This document shows, in pieces, positions 45,685 to 56,537 of a stretch of DNA of 64,000 nucleotides. Made by a program: the position numbers and the translations under genes. The stretch's first letter is position 1. Each line of letters opens with the position of its first letter. This DNA comes from Platerodrilus igneus (Eukaryota > Arthropoda > Insecta > Coleoptera > Lycidae): assembly GCA_036346225.1 (NCBI GenBank), contig JARFIW010001178.1:124001-188000 (forward strand), given 5' to 3'. The notes beneath the pieces are model-generated. The model saw only the letters and a list, made by a program, of their open reading frames with translations, was not told where the DNA came from and searched no databases.

Positions 45685-46186
45685 AGTTATGTATCCCCCA
45701 ATTACCTATATATATATATTGATATATTGAATCTAATAAGAAGTATTAGAAAATTGTTAAATTAAAGTATAAGTTCAATGCAACATTGTAACACAAGGAT
45801 AACCCAGAGAGGTTATCGACAGTTCATGAGAACGGAATGCAGCTGTGCATCCGTGAGGGCAGTGATACTGCAGGTGGCAGGTCACAGGCGGTCAACATAC
45901 CGCAGTTACTTAGAATTAAGTTGTTACATTGTAATAATTAAGAGAAACGCAGACATGAGATCTGCAAGTTCCCACAAGCCGTGTGAGGGGCAGGTATTAT
46001 AAAAAGCCCGGGAGCTCAATGCCCGGCAGTCAGTCTTCAAACTCCATACTTCGTTGTTTGAGCTACTCACTAGTCAGTAATTAATTTTAGTATTATGTAC
46101 AAGTTCATCTGTTTCAAAGTAAAATAAATGTGTTAAAGTTTTAAAGCTTTTTTAAAAAACCAGCTCCAAAGGCCCGAACTTTAACT
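45685..46186 (+). repeat. Errantivirus-type 5' LTR
   Basis: 502 bp. TATA box (TATTATAAAAAG) at about 45995-46006, arthropod initiator TCAGTC at 46030-46035, polyadenylation signal AATAAA at 46123-46128. The 74-codon frame inside is not a gene. Confidence 0.93.
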
Positions 46187-46203
46187 GGCGCAGTCGTAAC
46201 GGA
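46186..46203 (+). promoter_or_regulatory. Primer-binding site, tRNA-Ser type
   Basis: TGGCGCAGTCGTAACGGA begins at the last LTR base. TGGCGCAGTCG is the tRNA-Ser-complementary site typical of errantiviruses. Confidence 0.85.
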
Positions 46204-48277
46204 TGTCAAAAGGGCACTGAAAATCCAAAAATAGGAAGATTGGTGACCAAGAATTTTAATTCGAAATTTTGGCAGAACCCAAACCAAGTTGGACAAGGAA
46301 CAAGAATCGTCTAAGGCCAACAAAACAAACCAAGGTGGACAAGATACAGAATCGATCGAACCCACCAAAGAAACAGATGAAATTAATGTAAGTTCATTCC
46401 ATAATTTTCTTTCAAACCAAAAACTATAATTGATATATGCTAGTATTATAATTATTGATTTATCTTTGTTTTATGTATTTTATTTTTATGAATATTGTTT
46501 TGAAAATAATTACAAAGTGAATTATTTCCAAAAAACGAGACTGTATAACATTTTATGAAACTTGAATGTTAAAGAGATACTTTTCTTTAAAAAGCAAATG
46601 AGACTTGATTATTTACAAAGAGATTTTCTTAAAACAAATGAGAATTAATATTAAGAGATTCTTACCATAATTAATAGAACGAACTCAAAATAATCCAAAA
46701 ATAAACGGGCGCACATTCACTAACACCGAAATAAGAAACATTAATTACCGCGATTCAAAAGCACGTTTTCAATCCGGCAAACTAGAAACACAGAACGCAA
46801 TTTAATTTCAAAGCTAATTCGAACAAACAGTACAGAACGATTATTAAAACCATTGACCTCTATAATACTGAATAAAATTACAGCTTCAACTCTGCATTAA
46901 CCTAAAACCACTGTAATCTAAAACCACCTAAGAAAACAAAGTTCGCATCTTTTATACAATTAGAACTCAGAGAAAATAGCTTTCAGGAACTTTCAGTACT
47001 AAAGAAATAACTTTCAGCTTTCAGTATAATTTCAATTTGCATCATACGTAATAAACTCATCTTGACATAAAAAGCAACATTAATACTTACAATCCATAAA
47101 ATCAGCATTATAATTCATCACGGAATTATAGAAGCGCATGAAAATTACACCATAACATTCTATAAATAATTTGCAGTACAAAACGGAATAAAGTTAAACG
47201 ATCATCGTAAGAAGCTTTAACTGAAACGCTTATAATTGTAAACCTGAAACTAACATTACGGGAGATTCAATTACAAGTCGTAAACACCGAGGTATTTTAA
47301 AAATAAAACTAGACGTATGCAAAGTACGGAAAGTAATTCTTATAATTTCTATTAACACCTGTAAGTGTTAATAATTTCAACAAGTATAGTCATATGTACG
47401 CAATTTCCTCGACGTACGTGACGAAGTAACAAATATTACGTCCTTAGTATTCAATTTCAACAATAGAGTACAAAGTAATTAACCTCAGGTCATAAATACG
47501 CAACTCAGTAAAACCCACGGAAGAGTATTAAATACGAGTAACCGAACTGAACTACAAATGAGAATAAATCCATCCATTTAAGATTCCTTAAGAAACAAGA
47601 ACTCAAGATAAATTAAAAGCTGCATAAAACAATTAATCCAAGACTACGGTAATAAATCCCACAAGTACATCATCGCATTGTGTAATTAAAAATATAAATA
47701 ACGACTACGATTTTAAAATAACTCGACGCAATATAAACTTAAAATTAATAAATCCAATACTACAAGTACGAAATTAATCTCAAATTTTTACCAAATTTTT
47801 ATCCACCCAATCCAAACTAAAAATTAACAAATCCTGACCAAAAATAACGCCGAAAAATAACAAAATTTGAATTCACCTAACCTAAAAGGAAAATTAATAA
47901 AACTAAAGCAAAATTAACGTTTCAAATAGCCAAATCAACATCAATTTTTACAAAACTCAAAGTTATTCGATCTAAAAAGGAAAATTTAAAAAACCAAAGC
48001 AAAAATAACGTCATAAAAAGGAAAATCATCCCCAATTTTTACAAAATTCGAAATTACTTAATCCAAAAGAAAAATTAATACATCCAAAGCATAATAAACG
48101 CTACAAATAACAAAACCAACCCCAATTTCTACAAAATTTGAATTTTTACAACCCAAACGGAAAATTAATAAATCCGAAGCAAAAGTAACCATACAAATAG
48201 CGAAATAAACCTCAATTCAAAAAAAAAAAAATTTTTTTTTTAATTTTCCCAAAAATCGAAAACAACCCTTAACCAAC
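46204..48277 (+). other. Errantivirus-type 5' leader
   Basis: 2.07 kb of AT-rich untranslated sequence with no open frame of note. Its last 450 bp are degenerate tandem repeats. Confidence 0.7.
47815..48235 (+). repeat. About 91-bp degenerate tandem repeats in the leader
   Basis: The word AAAATTAATAAATCC(A/G)AAGCAAAA..AACG and variants recurs near 47821, 47891, 47982, 48071 and 48163, alternating with CCCAATTTTTACAAAATT(C/T)GAA. Confidence 0.75.
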
Positions 48278-49465
48278 ATGAGTAACACAGACTTACGTCT
48301 CTATTTAGAGACAATTCAGACGTTTGATGGCACGCAGGCCCATCTCTCGAATTTCATTGGAGCATGTGAAATGTTCCTAAAAACCTTTTACAAACCCGGA
48401 GATGACGCAAGAAATTCATTGCTTATACGCTTAGTAATAAGTAAACTAGCCGGAAGGGCACTAACTTTAATCGCCAGTAGGGACGATTTATCGGAATGGG
48501 ACCAGTTTAAACAACTACTAATTGCATATTTTGGAGACCAACGTAATATAAAATGCCTGGTACGAGACCTAATAAACCTTAGAATGGAACACAATCAATC
48601 CCCCTACCAATTCGGAATGAAATGCCAAGACGTGAGAAGTTTAATTTTAACCAAATTAAAAATCGAAGAACCCGATCAAAACGTTAGACATTTAAAAACA
48701 AAAATGTATGACGAAATGGCACTAGACACATACATAAACGCTTTACCCGAACGACTATCGGATAAAATCAGATTCCAACGACCCCAAAATTTAGAAGAAG
48801 CTATGAGCCTAGTAATAGAAGAAGAAAATGTAATGTATTACCGCAACAGACTATACAACCCCAACGCGAATAAAAGTTATTCACCAACAAAAACTATACA
48901 AGCTACAAGACAAACAATCCCTCAACAAAAATTCACACCCTTTAACGCACAAACAAATCAACCGCGAAGTAACAACCAAAGTTTCAACAATACGAATTTT
49001 AATAATCAATTTAAAAATTTTTCAAGACCAACATTCAACCCAACTTTTACGAAACCAGCATTCCAACCGAGATTTAATCAAAACCTAAACCAACAAAGAC
49101 CAGTATTCAACGCAAACCCCAATAGAAATACACCAATGACTAATACTCATAACAACCCTAACAATTATTACAAACCAACACCAATGGACACCTCATCTGG
49201 TAACACCAGACAAAACACAAAAATAACACATATCCGACCAAACCCTCATCAGAAACGTAATTTTACATCGGAAGAATTATTTCATCAAGAAATAGAAAAA
49301 TTTGACACTGACCAGAATAATGACATTGAGACACCTACGAACAATGAAACAAACCATGCAGAAACTTACGAACGTGACGAACAATACGAAACTTACGAGG
49401 AGTATGATGAAGAAAACTCGAACTCAAATTTTCAAATGGACCCATACATAGACAACCAAACTTAA
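48278..49465 (+). CDS. gag: Errantivirus-type Gag
   Basis: Intact 395-codon gene from ATG 48278 (context AACCAACATGAG) to TAA 49463-49465. Residues about 1-180 are the alpha-helical capsid region (FIGACEMFLKTFY, W..FKQLLIAYFGD, MKCQDVRSLILTKL, YINALPERLSDKIRF). The remainder is Asn/Gln/Phe/Pro-rich and then acidic, without a CCHC knuckle, as usual in errantivirus Gag. The function is particle assembly and RNA packaging. The intact state contrasts with pol and env. Confidence 0.93.
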   Translation: MSNTDLRLYLETIQTFDGTQAHLSNFIGACEMFLKTFYKPGDDARNSLLIRLVISKLAGRALTLIASRDDLSEWDQFKQLLIAYFGDQRNIKCLVRDLINLRMEHNQSPYQFGMKCQDVRSLILTKLKIEEPDQNVRHLKTKMYDEMALDTYINALPERLSDKIRFQRPQNLEEAMSLVIEEENVMYYRNRLYNPNANKSYSPTKTIQATRQTIPQQKFTPFNAQTNQPRSNNQSFNNTNFNNQFKNFSRPTFNPTFTKPAFQPRFNQNLNQQRPVFNANPNRNTPMTNTHNNPNNYYKPTPMDTSSGNTRQNTKITHIRPNPHQKRNFTSEELFHQEIEKFDTDQNNDIETPTNNETNHAETYERDEQYETYEEYDEENSNSNFQMDPYIDNQT

Positions 49466-52168
49466 TAAACTTAAACAACATAAATCACTTAGTATTACCA
49501 TACATAGAAATACCCCACGCCAAATTCAAACTATTAATCGACACCGGATCCTCTAAAACATTAATTAGCCCCAGAACCGTACAAAAACACTATTTAGACT
49601 ATGTAGAAAGAGAACCATTTAAAATTAAAACAGCTCACCAAACAACACTACACCAATTCGTAGCCAATATACCCTTACCGAGAACATTTAATGTTAAAAT
49701 GAAACATAAATTTTGTGTATTCGAATTTAACAATAAATATGACGGATTAATCGGAATGGATCTTCTAAGAAAATTAGGAGCCAACATTGACATTAAAAAT
49801 CGCTTATTAAGGACAAAATACGGAAAAATCCCAATTAAATTTCAAAACACACAAATTGAACAAAAATACACTATAGAACCCCGAACGGAAAGAAAAATAA
49901 AAATCCCAGTAAAATCTAACAAAAATTTAGGAATAATAAATCATATGACATTTCAGCAAGGAGTAGAAACCCCAACTGCCTTAGTGCAAATAAAAGATAA
50001 CTTTGCAACCACAACAATATTAAATTCAAACGACTATCCCGTAGAATTATCATTGACAGACCCAATTAACGTAGAAGAACTAAATTTTAACGAAATGGAA
50101 ATAGACGAAAATTTAGAAAACGATTACAACCCAATAGAACATGACGAAATGTTAAGAGAAAATTTAACTAACATCCGCTTTAATACCGACATCAGTCAAG
50201 AAGAAGAAAGAGCAATTAAAAACTTATGTTTTGAATACCGAGACATATTCCATTGCGAAGGAATACCATTAACATTCACCAACACAGTAAAACATAATAT
50301 CGAGTTAACAGACAATAAACCAATCTTTACAAAAGCATATAGACTACCTCATGCAAGCCAAGAAGAAGCTGACAGACAAGTAGCAGACCTATTAGACCAA
50401 GACATAATTCAGCACTCCAATTCACCATGGAGCAGCCCCGTGTTAATAGTACCTAAGAAATTAGACGCAACCGGAAAGAGAAAGTACAGAATGGTAATAG
50501 ACTATAGAAAGTTAAATGAAAAACGGTAGATGACAAATATCCACTACCAAATATTACCGAAATTTTAGACAAATTAGGCAAATGCCAATATTTTACAACA
50601 TTAGACCTAGCATCAGGATACCATCAGGTAGAGATGGAAGAAAAAGACATATCAAAAACAGCCTTCAGCACACCTAGAGGACATTACGAATACAAACGAA
50701 TGCCATTTGGACTAAAGAACGCACCCGCTACTTTCCAGAGAGTCATGGACAATATACTACGAGGAATACACAATGAGAAATGCCTTGTATACCTTGACGA
50801 CATCATAGTTTATTCCACATCACTGGTAGAACACATAGAAAGATTGACAGAAGTATTCGAAAGACTTAGACAAGCACATTTTAAAGTACAATTAGACAAA
50901 AGTGAATTTTTACAAAAAGAAGTATCATTTTTAGGACATGTAATAACACCCCAAGGAGTTATGCCAAATCCAGACAAAACAAATGCAGTTCTAAATTACC
51001 CGTTGCCAAAAACAAACAAAGAAATTAAAGGATTTCTAGGACTTAGTGGTTACTACCGCAAATTCATTAAAGGTTACGCTCAGATAACCAAACCCCTGAC
51101 AAATTGTTTAAAAAGGAAACAAAATTGAACACACCCGGAATTTATTAAAGCAGTAGACAAAATTAAAAACATATTAACGAATCACCCTGTATTAGAACAC
51201 CCAGACTTTACAAAACCATTTATACTGACAACAGACGCATCGAATGTAGCATTAGGCGCAGTATTAAGCCAAGGAAAAGTAGGTAGCGATAAACCTATCA
51301 GCTACGCATCCAGAACCCTAAATGAAACCGAACAAAAATATAGCACTATAGAAAAAGAGTTATTAGCCATAATTTGGGCAACAAAATATTTTAGACCTTA
51401 TTTATACGGAAGAAAATTTTACATATACACTGACCATAGACCACTAGTATGGTTATGCAAACTGAAAGAACCTAATTCAAAATTACAAAGATGGAGAATC
51501 AGACTCGAAGAGTACGATTACGAAATTATATATAAAAAAGGAATTTATAACAACAACGCAGACGCTCTAAGCAGAATCCAACTCAATGCATTAGAAACGG
51601 AATCCATAATAGGAAACGTAGACGAAGCAGAAATAAGGGAAGATCCAGACGAGATCGACACAATACATTCGACACAAAACGAAGAACCAAAAAACGCGAT
51701 TAAAATTTTAAATGAAGCAATCGATATGAAACCCAACCAATTTATAATAACCGAAGTTTTAAATAACCCCAATCCAGTAAAATATACAAAAGTAGATAAC
51801 AAAAAGATATATCAAATTCAAATAACTAAAGATGACAACGAGGAACAAATAATTAAAATTTTAAAAGAATACACCCCTGAGAAAAAACGATTTTATTTTT
51901 ATTTTAACACCGAACATTTATACCAAAGATTTTCAGAATTATACATTAAATTATTCAATAACTCTGGACCTGAACTCATCAGATGTACTAGAAAACTAAT
52001 AACACTAGACGACCCTGACGAAATAAACGATGTAATTAGGAATCAACACGAAGGAAAAACCAACCATCGTGGAATTAACGAAACTGTAAAGCAACTTGTA
52101 AGACGTTATTATTTTAAAGACATGAAGGACTTGACCACAGATTTCATTAACCAATGCGAACTATTGTA
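49411..52168 (+). pseudogene. pol: Errantivirus-type Pol, 5' part (protease, RT, RNase H)
   Basis: In the -1 frame relative to gag: protease active site LLIDTGSSKTLIS (about 49525-49565) and GLIGMDLL. RT follows ([25 protein letters not shown], active site [22 protein letters not shown]). RNase H is next (LTTDASNVALGAVLS, IEKELLAIIWATKYFRPYL, YTDHRPLVWL), then an acidic spacer and the beginning of the integrase zinc region (HEGKTNHRGINETVKQLVRRYYF). Lesions: a one-base loss in an A-run near 50517-50522, an in-frame TGA at 51126-51128, and the solo LTR insertion at 52165. Confidence 0.93.
49426..49432 (+). promoter_or_regulatory. Candidate -1 ribosomal slippery site
   Basis: A AAT TTT in the gag frame, matching X XXY YYZ, 31 nt before the gag stop. 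The pol frame (-1) is open from 49411, after two TGA codons at 49405-49410, so the slip must occur within 49411-49465. This is the only good heptamer there. Confidence 0.6.
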
Positions 52169-54044
52169 ACGTATTTTTTTTCTTGTTGCACCAAGCCTAA
52201 TAAATTAATAATAAAACAGATAAATTTTAAAGCATTTAATTCGTAAATATTCAGCCAATAAAAATTAAAGTATAATGTTCACAATAATACATAGATTCTA
52301 GAAGATATATATTCTCAGGCTTGTTACCAAGCGTTGTTCAGTTAATTATCAGCACTTTTGTTTCAAACGTCGAAGAGTGAAGTCGCTTTTTGTAGACTAG
52401 AGATAAAAGTCAAGATGTCCCGACTAAAACACGAGGCGTCTAATAGAGTCAGAAAGAAGAACTTGAGTTGAGAACATGGAACAATAATACACATCATTTA
52501 AGACATGCAATATCTAATGGACATATCTACAACAACAATTTTCAATGTTAAATTATAATAAATTTTCGTCGCAGTAATTTAAAGCAGGCAGTTATGGTTT
52601 CGTTCTATCTATTTAATACGCCGTATAGAAATGGTTTATTATACAAAGAATCTTGGTACTTCAAACTTACAGATGATTAATACGCTGGAAAAATACAACG
52701 GCTGACGTCATGATTTTGCACCTGCAATTTATTTGGATACACGTGAGTGTTTGAAACTTTCCGTAACTTTGAAAGTATTATAAATTATTATGAGATTTCC
52801 TACGTTGATTAATAGAATAACACAAATTTAAAGTAGTTTTTTAAAGTTAATAACACACCGAATAAATATTTAGTTTATCAGTTACTTGTACACGCATTCA
52901 ATGTGTCAAGATATTTAGAATGACAACTTGTGTCAGATAAAAATAGTATAGATTCTGTTTCCTAATCTAGACGCCAGATGCAGTCTTGATTTAATTTTCA
53001 CATTTTGCTTAAAACAATTAAGGTCATGTAAAAGCTTTTTATTGGTGCTGATATTCGTGTATATTTTTTGTGTAGACAACAGTTAAATTTGAGTAGTTGC
53101 ATTTTATGATCGTTATTTTTCTGATGATCAATCTTTGTTGTAAATGGTCAAGGAAGCGCTTCAATGATTATAGTAAAAATAAAATCTTGTGATATGAACA
53201 AATAAATTATGATATGTTTGCTTAAACTAAAATTTTATAGAAATGATTAATTTATAAATATTTATTTAGAAGGTTAAACTTCACTAAAATTCTTTTTATA
53301 AAAAATTAATGACAAGATAGTAAGCATATATATTGCAGTCACATGTATATATATCCGATTTCTACATATGAATAGAATTCATTTTGTTTCATTTGAATGA
53401 AGTTTTATTATTCTACATTTAAATTAAGAAAAGAAAACTAGAGCAAACCCTCATTAAGTAAAAGACAGAATAATGAAAATAAATCCTTTAGTATTTCACA
53501 GATGTTTAAATTCATTTATTCTATTTTTGGCAATGCTTTTGAAGACACAAATGGTGTCCATGTGGTGTTTTTGTTTGTTCACAGGTAAAGCTGAGACAAC
53601 TGTTTGACATCTGGTAGTTGAGGTTTTGGTAAGTGTGTGATAAAGAGTGAAATTCAAATTTTATGGCTATGATAGTGGTGTTAAGATAAGGTTTCCGCAT
53701 TCCCCTTATACAAACACAGTTAAATTTTGTTGGCACTTGTATTAAAAAATACGGTGGCGCCTATTAAAAATATTTTTGGTCGATTATCCACCCATGACCC
53801 ATGCTCATGATCTACCCAGAGCTAACACTCTACTAGCCGTTTAACCCCTAAGAGTTTTCTTTGTCTAAAGCCGTTTTCCATCTGACATTACCCTGGGCTT
53901 GGAGTATAAAGAAGAAAATCTCGACCTAGTGACATCAGATTAAAAATAGAGAGTTTTAGTATATAGCTGATAGTCACGAGGATAAAGGGTAATAAACTTA
54001 CAAAAAGTTTTTAATTACCCCGTTTTTTATTACACTTACACTAT
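52161..54044 (+). mobile_element. Solo LTR inserted in the errantivirus integrase
   Basis: 52165-54040 (1876 bp) begins TGTAACG and ends ACTTACA. CTAT is duplicated at 52161-52164 and 54041-54044, and removing it rejoins the Cys codon of the integrase zinc region. It has a TATA box (GGAGTATAAAG, 53901-53910) followed by AATAAA (about 53991). It carries the GGTGGCGCC block (near 53755) and an exon-like segment (53585-53628). No internal coding region, so it is an LTR left after LTR-LTR recombination. Confidence 0.9.
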
Positions 54045-54970
54045 GTGACAGAGCGAAATACGATAGGAAACCCCCAAAGATACCCTTAATGTTAACCAAA
54101 ACACCCGACAAACCATTTCAAAAACTACATGCCGATACTCTAGTAGTAGAAGCGCAAAACTATCTAACAATTATAGACGCATTCACAAAAATAGGCCAAG
54201 CCATACCAATCACATCCAAAAATAGCATTGACGTGACCCAAGGATTTTTACAATATTTCACATTTTACGGAACACCCGAATCAATAACTTTAGACAATAG
54301 TAGCGAATTTAAAAATGAGACAATTCGAAACACTTTAGAATTACACAAAATAAAAATTCATTTCATAACGGAAAACCACCCTGAGTCAAACGGACTAATT
54401 GAACGATTACATTTAACCCTGTTAGAACAAATTCGATTATTAAGAATAAATTATAAAAAGGAACATATAACCAATTTAATGTAATACGCACTAATCGCCT
54501 ATAATAACACTATTCACTCATCAACAAATTTTACACCTTTAGAACTAACCTTAGGACATTCAGATTCACGAAATCCCTATGACATACACTACAATAAGGA
54601 AGTATATCAACAATATGCGAAAGACCACAAACAAAAACTAAAAATCACTTATGACAAAGTAAAAGATAAATTAGAAAACGATAAAGAACGTATCACCACA
54701 ACCCGAAACAAAAATACCGACTCAAATAAATTCTCAATAGGACAAACCGTATATGAGAAAAACTTTCAAAGCAAGCGACATAAAACAGCACCCAGAAATT
54801 TAGGACCATTTAAAATTAAGAAAATATCAGATAAAAACATAGCAGTAGTAGACAACGGTAAAATAACTAAATACATTCATTTGAAAAACCTAAGACACTC
54901 TGTAATTTCAGATGGACAGTCATCACCCTTACCGTCAACCTCCACCCAGGTAGAACGGACAACCAAGTAA
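54045..54970 (+). pseudogene. pol: Errantivirus-type Pol, 3' part (integrase)
   Basis: The integrase continues directly after the solo LTR: zinc-region end, core Asp in HADTLVVE, second Asp in ITLDNSSEF, Glu in SNGLIERLHLTL. An in-frame TAA follows at 54482-54484. Then come AYNNTIHSSTNFTPLELTLG and the GPFKIKKIS C-terminal module, ending at TAA 54968-54970. Frame and order are otherwise preserved. Confidence 0.9.
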
Positions 54971-55009
54971 TATAAATATAAATAACAACCCCGGTATACT
55001 ACCAAATAA

Positions 55010-55951
55010 ATTAGGCAGTATACAAAATACAATATTTACTCAAATAATATCCAACCTTACTTTAATGCAACAAATTTTAGCTACATTAAGAATAACGAAA
55101 TAATATTTTTAATAGAAATCCCGATAGTAGAAAGTAACAATTATCAATATTATCATTTATTTGCTTTTCCAACAAAGGTTACTAGCACATACCAAGTAAT
55201 CATACCCAGAACCAAATTCCTATCCCTAAATGAACTGAGATATGGTTATACAAACGAAAAATGTACTGAAGTAACACCAAATCAATATTTATGTCAATCG
55301 ATGACGACAACATCCATTCAAGAAGACAGCCCTTGTGAAGTACAACTATTAAAATTCTCAAATCATTACGAAAATTGTGAAACCAAACAAGTGCAAATAA
55401 CTAATATGAAAATTCAAAAAGTTACAGATAACAAATGGATAGCCATTTTCCCAACAGAAGTAATAGCAACCATCCACTGCAACCAAGATGAAAATAACCA
55501 AGCATTAATCGGAAGCAAAATAATTACCCTCAAAGAAGATTGTTATGTGAAATTGAAAGATGAAGTAATCAGAGTTTATCAAGATCCCATAGCAACAAAG
55601 AAACTTGCAAACCTACCGGAACTACAATTCAAAATACAACAAGAAGACGAAGAAATAATAAAGAAACCTATGAAGCTAGAGCATCTAGACTTAGACGACC
55701 TCAACCACGCCGTGAAATTAGTGGAAAGTTACAAAGAACAATTAAGTGAACTCAAAACGCCAAAGTTACATTATAATAACATAAGTGTTTGGACAATTGT
55801 ATTGATCATTTTAATAATTTTTGTAATCATGTATGTATTTTACAAAATGTACCTTAGATATAAGAATGAAGGAAACAGTTCTAGATTTAAGGAAACAAAG
55901 AAAAATAAAGAAACGACAAGTATACCTTTAGAAATAATGAATTTTAAATGA
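55010..55951 (+). pseudogene. env: Errantivirus-type Env, C-terminal part
   Basis: Open frame from 55010 (after a TAA at 55007) to TAA 55949-55951. The fragment contains the FLIEIPIV region, several paired cysteines, NYQYYHLFAFP and an amphipathic segment. One transmembrane helix (VWTIVLIILIIFVIMYVFY, about 55788-55845) and a short basic tail follow. This is the membrane-proximal part of an F-type (baculovirus fusion-like) insect retroviral envelope. The signal peptide, receptor-facing part, cleavage site and fusion segment are missing. Only about 40 bp separate the pol stop and this frame, so the 5' half of env is deleted. Confidence 0.75.
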
Positions 55952-55975
55952 AACTGAATAATGTATTTATGTATT

Positions 55976-56003
55976 TAAAAATTAAGAAAAACCTTAATTT
56001 TTC
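55976..56003 (+). repeat. Hairpin before the 3' LTR
   Basis: AAAAATTAAG and its exact reverse complement CTTAATTTTT flank a short A-rich loop just upstream of the polypurine tract. Confidence 0.65.
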
Positions 56004-56007
56004 ATTT

Positions 56008-56018
56008 ACGGTGGGAGG
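56008..56018 (+). promoter_or_regulatory. Polypurine tract
   Basis: ACGGTGGGAGG immediately before the 3' LTR. It would prime plus-strand DNA synthesis. Confidence 0.7.
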
Positions 56019-56518
56019 AGTTATGTATCCCCCAATTACCTATATATATATTGATATATTGAATCTAATAAGAAGTATTAGAAAATTGTTAAATTAAAGT
56101 ATAAGTTCAATGCAACATTGTAACACAAGGATAACCCAGAGAGGTTATCGACAGTTCATGAGAACGGAATGCAGCTGTGCATCCGTGAGGGCAGTGATAC
56201 TGCAGGTGGCAGGTCACAGGCGGTCAACATACCGCAGTTACTTAGAATTAAGTTGTTACATTGTAATAATTAAGAGAAACGCAGACATGAGATCTGCAAG
56301 TTCCCACAAGCCGTGTGAGGGGCAGGTATTATAAAAAGCCCGGGAGCTCAATGCCCGGCAGTCAGTCTTCAAACTCCATACTTCGTTGTTTGAGCTACTC
56401 ACTAGTCAGTAATTAATTTTAGTATTATGTACAAGTTCATCTGTTTCAAAGTAAAATAAATGTGTTAAAGTTTTAAAGCTTTTTTAAAAAACCAGCTCCA
56501 AAGGCCCGAACTTTAACT
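56019..56518 (+). repeat. Errantivirus-type 3' LTR
   Basis: 500 bp. It differs from the 5' LTR only by one TA unit. Confidence 0.93.
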
Positions 56519-56537
56519 CGCATTATATCATTAAATA

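Larger units (their letters stand above)
45681..56522 (+). mobile_element. Errantivirus-type endogenous retroelement with env remnant
   Basis: LTRs 45685-46186 and 56019-56518 start AGTTATG and end TTAACT, the errantivirus-style AGTT...AACT termini. CGCA is duplicated at 45681-45684 and 56519-56522. It has a tRNA-Ser-type primer site, a 2.1-kb leader, gag, pol in the -1 frame and a 5'-truncated env. The two LTRs are identical by eye except for one TA unit in a TA run. Pol carries a frameshift, two in-frame stops and a 1.9-kb solo LTR insertion, so this copy cannot be autonomous. It is an insect endogenous retrovirus-like element, described here only as found. Confidence 0.93.

Noticed and set aside
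45778..46002. 74-codon gene, repeated identically at 56110-56334
   Set aside because: Both copies are inside the LTRs, with no recognisable domain. Identity is explained by LTR identity.
53521..53736. Minus-strand 71-codon frame
   Set aside because: Antisense to the solo LTR U3 region, with no domain or conservation evidence.
53752..53762. TGGCGCC as a primer-binding site at 53755 (also near 10263, 36848, 43486 and 62188)
   Set aside because: These lie inside LTRs, hundreds of bases from the LTR ends. Only 43232-43249 sits next to an LTR end with a long match.
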